64,000 bases of DNA from Apostichopus japonicus (lineage: Eukaryota > Echinodermata > Holothuroidea > Aspidochirotida > Stichopodidae): contig NC_092570.1 of assembly GCF_037975245.1 (NCBI RefSeq), forward strand, positions 18,329,918 to 18,393,917, written 5' to 3'. Shown one piece after another: positions 11,421 to 25,600 of this stretch; the first letter of the stretch is position 1, and each line of letters opens with the position of its first letter. Position numbers and translations under genes: made by a program. Below the pieces are notes generated by a model, which was not told the origin of the DNA, did no database searches, and was given only the letters and a program-made list of their open reading frames with translations.

Positions 11421-13603
11421 CAGTATTCTTGTTCACTGATTAACTTATGCAATCACACAAGCTGAACAAAGTGACTGATAACCATTAATCAAAAGATCAT
11501 ATTCCATTTACCCTTCAGCCATATTCCCAATCCCCCCCCCCCACCAAGAAAAATTGAATTATCCCCTGGACTTAAATGCTTCAACGTATGTTTCTGTTAT
11601 TTCAATTGCGTACACATTCTTAAATATTTCCTTCCAAAATTGTTTACCCGTTGATTTTCAAACCCTCCCCACTCTTTCTTCTTTAAAGGAAGTTGTCAAT
11701 ATTAAACTCAATATTAGACAGATTCGTTGGTGATATGAACTGGTTGTTTTACTTCCAAATCATGTCCCTGAACTGATTCTTATATGCAAAGAACGTCTAA
11801 GCCCTAGGTACATATGCTACTAATAAGACCGTCTTACAACTGTAACACCTGATTTGTGATGTTACACAATGTGACAAATGGACAAAATGCAGTTCCTTGC
11901 TTACCCTCGACTAGTCAAGTTTCACTTCGAGTAACGAAAAACAGTTTGAACACTTTCGAGTGACATTGAAAGCATGATTAATGCTTTAATTGAGAAGTGA
12001 TGGACAACACTTTCTTGAGAAAGCAATGGAATCATTTAATTACTTACTAATACTATTTAATGCTCAATTAACATGACAAAGAAGCTAGTAAGCATTGTTA
12101 ATTTATTAACTGATATCTTACTTGAGCCATACATGCTAAACCTTGGGTGACCTACATGCAAGGTTTTTCTTCAGATTCATTTGTAGGTGGAAGAACGTCG
12201 CAAACCAAACCGCCTTCTTTCATGGTGCAAGTAAAGATTCAAAGGACAGAATTAATTTTCATTTTTTCCCCGCATCATTGAAATCTTTGTACATTTGCTA
12301 CTGGCCATGACTGATAATTAGACTCTAAATTTGGGAAGTTTTATCCAAGACAAGTAACAAAAGAACAGCTAGTCTTTCAATGCTGTGCCTTAAATATGGC
12401 AGAAATGGAGGCCAAGTTTTTAATTTTTTAACAACCAGAGAAAGTTCTCCCTAGGTAATTGCAATGCCTATGTGTTTTACTGACCTGTGTCAACCTATTG
12501 TGGTAAAGTTTGACAATCACACTTATTAAATTAAAATAATTTTGGCCCAGGAGCCATTTGGCTTACGCGTTTACCGACTTGGAAGCTAGCTGAACAGAAT
12601 GCTATGCCAAAAGGTGGGGGGGGGGGTGGGGAGGGGGATTGGAAAAAATTTAAATAACATGTTGCATTTGTAAATCATTTATAACAAAAGAGGAAATATA
12701 ATGGAAAAAAAGTGGAAGAAACTAAAGAAAATTGAATAAATATTAATATCTAGAAATATACTTTTAATGCTGCGGTTAATTGCTGCTAATGTTTGAAAGT
12801 CAAAGAAGCACAAGGTATTTTATTAGGATCCTGTAAACATCACATGATACATTCATAATTTACCAAATTACTGCAAAGAATTTTGACTCTTTGCATTTTT
12901 TTTTAAATCTTGTTTTCTTAAAATAAGGTTATTTGTTTGAAGTTGTTACAGCTACCCCTTGGATGTCTTCAAAGTTTTGCATTTCTGGCCAAGCTAAGGA
13001 AGTTTGAAATGTTGCTTTTTAGTGGCAGATAAATGATGATTGCATTCACTTAAAGTATTAAGTCAGAACTCTCAAGCAGGAAGCACACTTCATGAGTTTA
13101 GACTATAACTTATCACTAATTTTTTATCTTCATGACATTTCAGATAACTCCACCCATCTATGCAAAAATCCGATACATGAATATGCAAATACTGATCATG
13201 TTGGCAACCTGGGAAGTTTTATTGGATTTTGAAAAAGCTCATCTATACTCATAGGAATTAAAAACAAATGTCCTTAATATCGCAAGATGGAAAACTCCCT
13301 ATTTCTCATGATGAGGCTAATAAAGCCTACAAAGAAAGAAAATGAAAGTAGATTTTTTGGAAACTTTTCCAACCCTCTAATATACATTAGCTTCCGATGT
13401 GAGAAATCTCTCTTCAGCAAAGTGCATATTTCTGTTTCATCATCTCTTCGCCCCACCAATTCCATAATCGGATAAATACGACAAACCGTTCCGAAACTTA
13501 TCTGTTATCTACATCATTGCATAATTGGACGACTAAAACAAACTGTGTTTGATATTTATCTGTTATCTACATAATTTTTGATATTTGCACATTTTCTGGT
13601 AGG

Positions 13604-13609
13604 TTTATT
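13604..13609 (-). terminator. possible polyadenylation signal for WDR44
   Basis: AATAAA on the minus strand lies about 14 bases beyond the WDR44 stop codon. That is close for a functional signal and may be coincidence in AT-rich DNA. Confidence 0.25.
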
Positions 13610-13622
13610 AATTACACCATTG

Positions 13623-16600
13623 TTAATCCTTCTCTTTCACTTTTCTGATAAACACTTTAATCGTTCCACTAAAGTCAGCTGATATGATGACCTCTGACTG
13701 GTCTTGCATCTTCTTCAGAGAGCTTCTCTTCTCCGTCTTTTCCTCTGAAAGTTCCAGTTTGCCATCGCACTTCTCTCTGACTGGATCGGTTGACCGGCTC
13801 GCTTTGCCTTCTTCGATGCGATTCAGAACCAAGGATGGATTCGGGGAAAACACGACTGCGGTGACGACTGCGTCATGAGCTGCAGAAGAATAGACTAAAC
13901 GTTCAACAATACTGCAGCAAACATAATAAGAGTAGTAAAACTTACAGCTGGAGAAGAATAGACTAAACATTCAACAATACTACAGCAAACATAATAAGAG
14001 TAACACTACAACAAATCATACACATCAAGACTGAGTCAATCGCTGCACACCGAGGTGAAATAATAAATGGTTACAGTGAAAATTACTGCAATAAATGTTT
14101 GACAATTTCTGGTGATCAACCAATAGCAATCATATGTTGAGATAAAACACACATTGGAGTAAACTGCATGAGCTTCTACTCAAATAAATGAAACATTCAT
14201 TGACAAGAAATTCTAGAGGATCTTTGATGGAGAAAACAGTGAAAAAGCCAGAAGTTAGCTACAGTTATATAGAGCCAAGGGCCAAACAATAAGTCTCACC
14301 ATACCTAGATTGAGCTATGAACAGGGCATGTACAGCTATGGACAGGGTGTGTACGGCTATGTACAGAGCATGAAAAACTATGTACATGGCATGTACAGCT
14401 ATGTACAGGATATTAAGAGCTATGTAAAGGGCATGTACAGCAATGTACAGGGCATGTACAACTATGTACAGGGCATGTAAAGTTATGTACAGAGCATGCA
14501 AAACTAGGTACAGGGCATGTACAGCTATGTACAGGATATTAACAGTTATGTACAGGGCATGTACAGCAATGCACAGGGCATTTACAGCTATGTGCAGGGT
14601 ATGTAAAGCTATGAACAGGGCATGTACAGCAATGTACACAGGGCATGTACAGCTATCTACAGGGCATGTACAGCTGTGTACAGAGCATGTACAGCGATAT
14701 ACAGGCCAGGCCATTACAGAAGTCAGCCTACAGTCTCAACAGCCTGCATAAAGGTACAGTACTTTATGTGAACAACTTTCAAATAGATCTTTAAAATCTC
14801 TCTGAACAGATTATATTTTCCTTAAATGAAATGAGAAGTCTCCTGATTGTGAGTGAAATGCATCTACAAAGACACTGAACTATTAGAAAATACACCTCCT
14901 TAAGTTGATGATGGTTTTTTCATAATAGGCTCAAAATTGGTCGAGCTATAAAATGCATCCTCAAATAGTAACAAGGATTACCTTTAAAAGACTCCCAATA
15001 ATCGTTGCGGTCTCTTCTAACGGAAGTAAATTTGCCAAAGTCATAAGAAGTCTTCCAAATATACACACAATGGTCCTCAGACCCACTAATGATGTACTTG
15101 TAGGTATGACTGTAACAGAGAAAGGAAACAAATAGTCAAATGTGTATTAAACCAATTATAATGAGTTGAGTCAGTTCTCCAGGTTGGGGGAGGGGTAGGA
15201 GAATGGGGATTAAACCAATTAAATTGGGTTGAGTCAGTTCTCTGGGTTGGGGTAGGGGGAGGAGAATGGGGAGGTGAAATGGGTATTAAACCGATTAAAT
15301 TGAATTGAGTCAGTTCTCTGGGTTGGGGAGGGGGAGGAGAAAGGGAGGTGTAATACAGTATAAAACCAATTAAATTGAAATGAGTCAGTTCTCTGGGTTG
15401 GGGAGGGGGAGGAGAATGGGAGGTGTAAGACAGTATTAAACCAATTAAATTGAATTGAGTCAGTTCTCTGGGTTGGGGTGGGGGAGGTCAATGGGGCTAT
15501 CTATTTTTTTTTTATTAGTTTTTTATCTTTTTGCAGTGATTGTTTGTTCATGAACTACATAGACAAAAAGGGGAGGGATTCAGTATCAAAATCAGGGGAA
15601 CATTACAGGATTAAGAGCAGAGGAAGATTGAGATTCAAAGGAGGATTAGGAATAAGATCTGGGAAGATTAAACAATTGAGATCATGTTAGATTAAAGGGT
15701 GAAGATCAGTCACAAGAGAAGATAAATATGACTATGATCAGGAGAAGTTCGGGTAAGATTAGGAGCTTACAATTAACTGGGGATTCTAATCCTCATCCTC
15801 ACCTGAAAGATGCTCTGATTTGGCTGCTGAGGTTCAACGCTCCTTTGTACTTGCACGATAACGATAGATCACGAAGATCGTATAACCTCACACGAGAATC
15901 ATTGGAAGTGATCAGGATCTGAAAGACAATGGATATAGGAAGTTAATGACTACATTTTGGTTTATATGACTTAAAATATTCTACAAACAGTATTTATACT
16001 GAGTATGGACGAAGTTTGTATGGACAAGTTTGTTTGTTTGTTTGAAAGTACAAGTATGTATGTGAACGTTTTGGTTTTTGCACTGGGAGATCATCAAGGG
16101 ACAAAAAGCGTTGAGGCTGACAGAAAAAGAAAGAACCATGTGTTACCTACTCTGTGGTTGATTTGGAAACACTTAAGGATATGAATATTCATGAGTTTTT
16201 ACTATCCAGATAGGAAACAAGTAATCAGGCCATTTTGTACAGCATATACTACATTCACTGCAATACATCATTACTCCTCTGAACAGAATACATACGTTCT
16301 ATTATATTATTTGAAAACTATTCAACACCCAACTGGCAGGTCGGCAGTAATTCTCTTACCTTGTCCTGTCCAGGAAGAGGTTCAATTGCTGTAATCTTTC
16401 GTCCTTTGGAGTTTCGTCCTCTGGTAGACCGGACGTGGATCTGTGTGTAATATTTTAAATGCTGTCGACAATTTGAGAAAAGATGAGAATTAGTTCCTTC
16501 TAGGAAGTATCCATGGTAAAGGCATGGTGTAGTGAGGCATAGAGGTTACAATGTCTGCCCTAAAACCAGTAGGATACCAGTTAAAAAAAAACACCAGTTA

Positions 16601-19600
16601 AAAGAATTGCTGCTATACAGTGTGGATTCTGTATTTCAGGTTTTCAAATTTGGAAATGGGTTTGGTTTTCTGTCTTTCAATGGTTTTGAAGCAACATCAC
16701 TCATCATAGATGCACTGCAATGATGATGAATGGTCAGATGCTGAGGGTATAATGGGGATGTTAAAAATTCACCTCTGTGTCATAGAATATGCATCGCCCA
16801 TCGTAAGTCCCAATGGCCGAAAATCGGCCATTCTGGATGAAGTTAGCAGCGGTGATGAGCTTAGTCGGTCCGTCGATCTCGTTCCATAACGCCACACGTT
16901 TATCCGGGATGTTCCAAAGTCTTAATTTACCGTCCAGAGAGCCACTCAAAAAGTATCTGTCATCCTGGCAAAGAAACACCAATGAAATAAACTAGTGTTA
17001 CTGACTTTGTTACAAGAGAGCTTTAATGGAAAACATGGTGGAAAGAAGTTGTGGATCTATTTGACAGGGCGATGAATGAATGTAATAACCAGTTGTTTTC
17101 CCACTACCGGTAGTATTTACACATTCCACTGTGATCGGGACTAGTCAATACCGGGATCGGGATACCAGGATTCACTTGACTACCGGGATCCCGCACAACA
17201 CTACACTGTACACTTCACCTCCCCCTTCTGCCCCAACCTGTAGAACCCTGGTATAGACGCTGTATACTTCACCTCCCTGCCCCCCCCTTAACCTGGAGAA
17301 GCCTGGTATAGACACTGTATAATTCACCTCCCCCTTCCCCCCCCCCATCCCCTACCTGCAGAACCCTGGTTTAGACACTGTATACTTCACTTTCTGCTTC
17401 TGGACAAGCTTAAGGGCCTGTATCAATCAAGCCTTCTATTGAACAAATCTCGAATCATTTTAGAGCACTTCTTCATTGAAACATTATTTCTTTGTTATTC
17501 TTAAATTTTACCAGCCTGCCAAAAGGCACTAAAAGTGAAATCTATGGCGCTCTGCGAACGGATTCCTTTAAAGAGGTCAAATGTGTGCTCACCTTCGGGT
17601 GGAACGCTATAGCGGTCACAAAATCAATATGCTGGAAACAGCACAGACACTCTGTCCTAGATATGTGCCACAGACGGACCATTTTGTCCATACTGGAGGA
17701 CAAAAGAAAATAGTTCTGCGAGAAGAAAGGAAAAGAGGTCCATTCAAATGATTGTGACAGAAGTTAAAACATAGAAATACGAACAACACGAAAGGTACAA
17801 TTGACGCAAGCTACCACTGAATGCATAAAATGCTGATTCAGTGCTGAATAGTGTTAAATATTGCCCCAAATTAATTTCTATGTTTGAAAAAAAAATTACA
17901 CCTCAATGTATCAAATACTCGTTTTTGGATGATTTTTTTATTTTTATTTGATGGTGATTAGATTCGATCTCTAAACATACAGTAGAACGAAGCTCTCAAC
18001 AACGAGACTGGACTTGTTACTGACAAAGTCTGCACAGTGAGTCATTAGGTGTTCCCTATCCACCAATCAGATTAGTCCAAATTTTAATTGCCTATCTCTG
18101 TAAGTATGGCTACAAATCACATATTTCAATTCTTACAACCTGATCTGGTTAGGTTTGTCAATGTACAACAACACTGGTGAAATTTGCACACATAATCATA
18201 TATTCAAGACTTATTCACTTACCGTAAAGTATTGATGAACAGCACCATAAGCAATACACCTGTTCATACCACTTTCAAAAGTTTTAAGATTATATTTTAG
18301 TCTGTATGAGGTTCAATCTACACACTAGAAAACCAGGGGCTTGATGAAGACAGCCATTAAAATAAAGGTTACTTTTTCTTGCAAGGAATAAATCAAAATG
18401 ATAAATCTAGCTTTCACAGCTTGTTAACAAAGGTAACATCTAGAACAGTAAACCAACCTGGATGCATCTATGTAAACCATGTAACTTTTTAAGTTACACC
18501 AGTGTTACTGTATTTTTTTTCTTATAATCCTTGCTAAATATATCAATTTTAGTTACAAACCAAGAACACACTTCGTATGGATATATCTTACATATCCTAA
18601 AAACACAAGAACATTTCCTATGGATATTTGCCAGCACGGATGTGGATAATTTGGAGTCAATTTACAGAACAGAAATGCATGTTTCAACTGACCTTTGACC
18701 ACGATATATCTAATAAGTCTGCCGTATGGCCGGTGTACGTGCAGAACGGAGAAGTAGCAAAGACCGCCAGTTCGATATTCGCTGACGATACCGGGTCACT
18801 GACATCCTCGGAATTCCCCACTCGGGATAAATCAGCTGAAAAAGGATTTTAAAAAATCAAGAAAATTTCAAACAGCATGCAATGACTAAGGGCACACTTG
18901 TTTGCCAGCCTGTTTGCATTTCAATTAACTGATGCTTACACCTTGAGAAATTGAATTTGACTGTGTATTGATGTGGATATGTTAATAGCTGAATGCAAGG
19001 CCTACAACATATACAGAGCACTGACCAGAAATCTCATGAGTTGCCGATCTCACCCTATGTTGTTTTCACACCTGTTCGAGAAGTCCAGTAGGAGACACTG
19101 ACACAACAACAACTTTATAGAGAATTGACCTTTCATACAGACCTATAAATACCTATCCTCTTCCACTCTTGTATTTCTTTTGTCTGTTTCTGACACTCTA
19201 GTACAGTCTCATGTCACAAACTAATGACAAACTAATCAACAGATATAACTACATCTAGACAGGAATCTAATGTAGACCTCACACTCACCATAGTCCTCCT
19301 CTGTGACTGTTTCTGTTGTCTGTTTCTCACTCTCTGGTGTCGTCTCATCTGATGGTGTTTGCTGCTGGTTGTTGTATTTCTGTCTCATATCATCAAAATA
19401 TGTAAAATGATCCTTGAGAACCCAGACTCTCAGAAAATGATCCTGACCACCAGTAGCCTGTAAATTATGAATCAAAACAAACAAAAAAACTGCTTTTATT
19501 CTCTAGTAAAATGCTGGAGACTCAAGAAACAATCCTCACTTCTTCCAAGGAAACCTATGATAGGAAAAGGAGGGATGCAAGTGCTCTTCATCCGATGTCT

Positions 19601-22600
19601 AAAGAGTTCCCTTCTCCGATGTCAAGGGGGTGGAGGGGGGGGGAATGATTTAGTAGGGGCGCCTACATGCAAAATGGTCACATATCTATAGATATGGGCT
19701 CTTGATGCAACTCAAATGATGATAAACAGTTAGAGGGGAGGGGGGGGGGGGCTGCCAGATCAAGCTAAAGTATTTTTACAACCAAATCTGAAATAAGTAG
19801 TGGTCAGTTCTTTGGTGACTTCTACTTCAATGAAAAGGAAAATAATGTCACGTGGGATTGCACAGATTAAGAAACATGTTACAAGAGGAAACAATTGTAA
19901 ACTGTAAACTATTTTCATTGGAACATACCAGAAGTCTTCCACATGGCGAGAACTTCATGGTCCATACAGCACCTGTGTGCACCCCACTCATATCTTGTGC
20001 AAATTTTAGTTGGTCAAAATCGTGTGGGCCCTTGTTACTTGATGATGCCTTGAACTGGTGAAAATAAAATAAAAAATATGTACAATATAGGACAAATGCA
20101 TAGGTGATTACTTAATTTACAGGAAAGTTTAGATAAGCAACGGTTTTCTCATTAGCTGGTATTGGTAATCTTGCTGCAATGTCTCTTATAATAGAACATC
20201 TCTTTTTGAACAAAATCTGACGGCGAAAGCTAAAAATCATGGTCAATGTATAGAAAATAAAGTGCATTGATACCTTTTCTCAAAGGTTTAAAACTCCTAA
20301 CATATTTGCAATTTGTATTACATCAATATTTGTAACGGTGGAAGTTATTCTAGCTAAATTTTTGACAGATTCTGCTCAATTGTCTTGTTTGTAAGATAAT
20401 GCAACCATAAATCATTTTATATTAAACAACATGTGAAATGGTGAAAGCTGGTGATTTGGACTAAAATGTTTTCTTTTTTTAAGGTTACAGAAGGTAAGAT
20501 ATTATATGAGGTAGCCTATCAAGCTACATCAATAATCAGTAATATGAGATCGGGAATGATGAAACTTTGAATAATTCTTAATTACAAGTATCCATCATTA
20601 ACAATAAATTGTTTCACCAAAAATAGCCAACTTAGGAAACAAGAAGAAACATTTCTAACAATCAGGATATAGTTCGGTGTTTCCTTGTTTCATAGCAAGT
20701 TTGTGTTTTATGAATTTACAGGAAATACTATGGTCATGAGCACAAATATTGCAACAAACTGTTGCATTTGTGTAATACTTTACCCATTTTGGAAAGCATT
20801 TTGCCGTGCAATACCAATAAATTATTCTCTGACAATGGGTCTTTGTTAACCTTGATCAACTAAAAACACCTTGCAATCATGAAGATGTATCATTCCCGAG
20901 GGCAGTGGTCTGCAAACTTTTAGTTCTATGACCCAATATTTCCCATGAGGACTGAGCTAGACCCAATAGAAGCTCCCCCCCTCCCCCTACCCTGTCAGAA
21001 TGGATAATCAGAATACAAGAAAGCTAGCAAGCTTGGACTAAAGACTGTGTTAAACCCAATAGAAGCTCCCACCCCTCCCCCCCCCCCCCTCTCCCATCTC
21101 TGTCAGAATGGATGGTCAGAATGGATAATCAGAATGAAAGAAAGCTAGCTTGAACCAAAGACTTGATGTTAAAAACTGTAATTTAATTGATCTCCGTCTA
21201 CACATTTCAAAAACTATATGTCTCGAACCGCTGAAAGTTTTTCGTGCCCCCTTGTTTTACATGATGTCATACAAAGGTACTCAAAGTCAGCATTTGACAT
21301 AGACATAATAAGACTGAGAATGCACACTTTTTTGTCAGAAATGTTTATTATGGAGAGTTGTTACAAACCTTCACAGATCTGATATCTGGCAGAGACTCCT
21401 CCTCTGACAATTCCTCTTCTTTGTGAAATTGTTCGTCCGCTTTGTGTTTTATTTTGCTCGCAGTTTTGCTAAGGAACTTTTTCAGCCTTTTCCTACAGGG
21501 GAGATGGAAGACAAACATACAATGAACATCAATTTCTTTTAATTCATGTATCAAAACTAGCTAGGGTGTGCTAAAATAATATTTTGCAAATATGGTTTGA
21601 AAGAATTTTTTTGTGCTGAATGCTTACTAAATACAAACAATTAGTTTCAGTACAAAACAATTATTTTATGTCCAAAACAAGTATGGTTTGACCTATAAAG
21701 GAAGGTAGCATTCATTAAATATAATATTAGTTCAGGTTAGGACACCGGATAAAAGATATAAAGTATATGGGAGTGCAGTGGGTCTGAGGAAATGAGGGAA
21801 AAGCAAATGTATTCTTTCTACCATACCAAGGGGCAGGAGGCAAAGTGAGGGTGGATGATTTCAGAAATCAACTTACCCTTTTTTCTTAAATCTTGGGGAG
21901 TCCTTTGCATCTTCTTCTTTCTCACCTTCAGAAATGTCTTCCTTATCAAGACTGTTATTACTGGAGGAAAAAAAACAGTAAAGAAATGCAATAATGCTCT
22001 AAACGTTCACTCATTAAATCTGTTCATAAGCATTGATAAATTGATAACAATCTTGTAAAATCCTCTAATGGGGTACCCAGGCCTGATGAGTCCCAGAGCA
22101 CTACCTGGGCCTCAGTCAGCACCAATATGGAGCCTAAAATCAAAGGGTTGGCAAAAATTTCTGTGGTTTATGAAGAATACACAGTAAACTTTTAATGACT
22201 GACTGATTAAAAAAGGCCAACCCTGAACAATCATGTTATCACAATCCCGCACATCTTCTCACAATGTTTTATTTTTTTAAATGATAACATGAAGAGATCA
22301 TATTTTTCTCTGTCAAATTCTCAGGTTGGAAATCTATATCATACACTAACATATAAAGCAATCCTTTATAAACACTAGTCTTTTACAGTTTGCTCCATTA
22401 CTGAGAGATTAAAAATGAAATTGACTAACTTTACTCGCAAAAGGGCATTGCACCATTATAAACAACGTAATTACGGATCGATTCATCAAAACTGCCTTTA
22501 ATTATCTATTGTCATTTGGAAATTAATATAAGCTAGTTAAGAGTTGTAATTAGTGAAGAATTCTAATGATGTGGACAGCCCTTCTCATTTATCATCATCT

Positions 22601-25600
22601 TTCCAAGAATACTGAATTTTGTTTTTACCTGACATATTCTGATGTGAGTCTCATAATGTGAAGGGCTAATGGATTCACACATTGAGGAAGCTGATCTTCG
22701 GCCTTTAGGAGAGATACCTTTTCACCAGTGTCCAAATTCTTGACCATCACTAAGGCAAGAACTTCCTGTAAATTTCAAAATCGAAACACTAAACTTTGAA
22801 AAAAAATAAAAAAAATAAATAAAAGCATTTGCTTTGAGTTAAAATAAGAAAAATATCTCTCCCTCAAAATGAAAGATAAGAAAGAAAGAGAAACACTTGA
22901 CTTCAAATTAAATATAATCAGCAGCAGTTATTTTTATGACGCTTAAGCAACCACAAATGTGGCTGCCAGAGCTTATGAATTACGACTTACACGTCGGGTG
23001 GCTTCCAATTCAACGTTTTAACTCAAATTTGGATTTCTTTTTCAATTTAGAAAGTCATTTCAGATGGGAAAACTGTAGATTGCTCTTGCATGAAAAACCA
23101 CCTTACTATGACCGGGCCGGGTATCGAACCCGAAACCCCCTGATTGCTAAAGCCTCATTGCTTCAAATGCCAGTCGGCCACAGCACCGATATGAATAACT
23201 ATTAAAAGCAGTTTTTCACCAATTCCTGTCCTTTGCAGTCTTCTTCATTTTACCATTGTTTGTGTTAAAAGGGTGTGAAGACTCGCGCAAAAAGAAACGT
23301 CTGATGCCGGTAATCTGACCTAGTTTCGGATGAGGTGTAACAGAAGTGTTAGACACCACCATCCATCCCAGAAATACACACACAGCTTGCTACCGTCGGT
23401 AATTAGACACTAGTGTACAGTCAGTACATACAGCTGCGGTCAATACCCACATCACAGTTTGGCCTATACAAACGATACAGCAATGGACATCTCGGGTCCA
23501 GCTAAAGATAACCAGGTATCACGTTTCCGTTTACTGTCTGCATTTTGTAGCAACAAGAAAAAAACTTCACTTGCAAACAACGGAAAGTTAACTTTTTCAG
23601 AGCGCGGCACCCGGTTTGGGGCGAGTCTTCAATGCCTTTAACATACCTCATCGGTCAGCTGGGTACCCTGTGCTGACATGCCCTCTTTCATCAGATGATC
23701 ATATTGCATCAATGTCTCTGCATCAGGAGTATTTTTCTTCTGTTTCTCATCAAATCCCTTCTTTCCTTCTCTTGCTCGTTCTACTTCAGCCTTTGAATCG
23801 CCTTTGATACTTCGAGTGTCCTTAAAAAATTAATTCGGTGAAAATATATTGAAGAAAAGAAAGTGTCAAACTACAAAGACTTAAATGTCAGGGATTAAAT
23901 GTCAGTGGACTCAACATATGTTTTCATGTACCTCGTCTTTTCCTTAACTGTCAGGGTTGGTACCAAACACAATATTATGGGTTCAATACAAATTCAATTT
24001 GCAATCGTACTCGCAGAAGCATGGCTAATGGAAGGTGTGTTACCCATGTAGTAACGATGATAATTAAGAAATGTAAATATTGATTAATAAGACTTCTGTT
24101 AAAGAAGTTTAATAAACAAATTTTTTTAAAGAAAAAGGTATTATTTAAACTCTAAAATATCACAGTGAAATAAATAAATAATCATATCACTGCATTACAA
24201 GTAAAACTTTTCAAGAAAAAAAAATGTTAATTAAGGAACAACCACAGAGTTGAATGGTACTGACCATGTGATGGATAACACCTCCTCCATGGACTGCACT
24301 TGCTAGGTCTAAGCTGTATTCTAGTTCTTTGGTAATACTTTCAATGGTAGTTGTAGGAGTTAGGACGTCTTTTGGTTCGTTCTCTGAAGGCAGTCCTGTC
24401 CCTACATTGACCACATCCATGCTGATGTCATCTCCAGGTAACTAGTCGAAAAAAATAGAGAGATATATTAAAGGAAAAAATGTCTTGTATTGGCAAAGCA
24501 AAAAGCTACAGCTTGTTGTAATTAAATGCTGTGAAGTACGTCAACTTAGGAATCACTACATAAAAATGACAAAATTTTCTACCTGAGTTTGCAATGCAAA
24601 TTTGACAAAATCTTATACACGTCTGCTTTGCCAATGTTTTGGGAATCTCGACTACTTTTATGTTAATTTTTCAAGGTATATCGAAAGATATATTGTAACA
24701 CTATTGCACTGAACTATCCATGTGCTCAACTATTTTAATGTTTATCATGAATATTTTTTTCACTTAAAAAACATGCTGCAAGCCAAGTGTTATTGATTTT
24801 TTAATTTTTTAATAAAAAGCAGGGTATATCTCAGGGCTCTATCTGTGCTGGCACCATCCTTACATTGATAATGCCATTCATGAAATAGAGAACGGATTCT
24901 CGACACATTATTGAATAGCAGAGAGCTAATTTGTTTCATTTAGAGCAATTTTAGAGCTTTGTAGGGAAAAGGGTGTCAATTCCCCTCAAACTTTAAGATG
25001 AATTACTTCATTACATATTTTTGGTAACTTACAGAGGGAAGGGAGGAGACAGACATAGAATCTAGAGATAAGGTATCTGGTTTCTTCAGTCCTTCCACGG
25101 CTGTTTTCTTCTTTTTCCGCCTTCTTGGGGGTGCAACAGGAGGTGGCATAGATTCCTGAATTGCTGTCTCTACTTTGTTTGTCTTCGTCATGGCAACCAG
25201 ATCTGGTTCAGGACTAGATCTGGTCTGAGGTTCTTTGGCAATGACTGTCGCTTCATCTTCGATTGTCTTTTTGATTTCTTTTGTTGCCTCGACCTAAATT
25301 ATTCAAAATAAAACAGTGAGGAGTGAAAAAAAGAAATGAAAATGAAAAAACAAAACTATGCATTTAACTAAGAAAAGGGGTTTCACCTTCCTTACAAATT
25401 CCCATTACGAAGTATGAGCAATGATAACAGCATCAAACAGGAATATTCTATTTATTCCAATTACTGAAATTTGACACATTCAAGTCATAAAAGACTATAT
25501 ATTACTGCATTGTTGTAATTTTTCTAGGCCCAACAAAACATGAGAAGATTTGGGTATTATTTCCATGTTTTCTCATAAGAAAGAGCTCTGAATTAAAATG

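Larger units (their letters stand above)
6691..13622. other. intergenic between the PTB gene and WDR44
   Basis: The two flanking genes point the same way. The stretch holds the PTB gene's upstream region, a weak divergent reading frame at 7109-7375, a SINE-like B box near 8300, a coding-like remnant at 9181-9514 broken by a foldback element at 9523-10318, and a diverged tandem array at about 10740-11420. The remaining 11420-13600 is AT-rich with G tracts near 11524 and 12616, and shows nothing recognisable. Confidence 0.6.

Noticed and set aside
13274-13475. Overlapping frames of about 62 codons on both strands
   Set aside because: Neither has protein-like composition or family resemblance; they lie just beyond the WDR44 stop.
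14265-14751. 149- and 102-codon frames with heptad repeats on both strands
   Set aside because: They are produced by a 21-bp minisatellite inside WDR44 intron 19.
23105-23195. A functional tRNA gene
   Set aside because: A and B boxes are present, but the acceptor, D and anticodon arms do not pair; it fits a SINE head.
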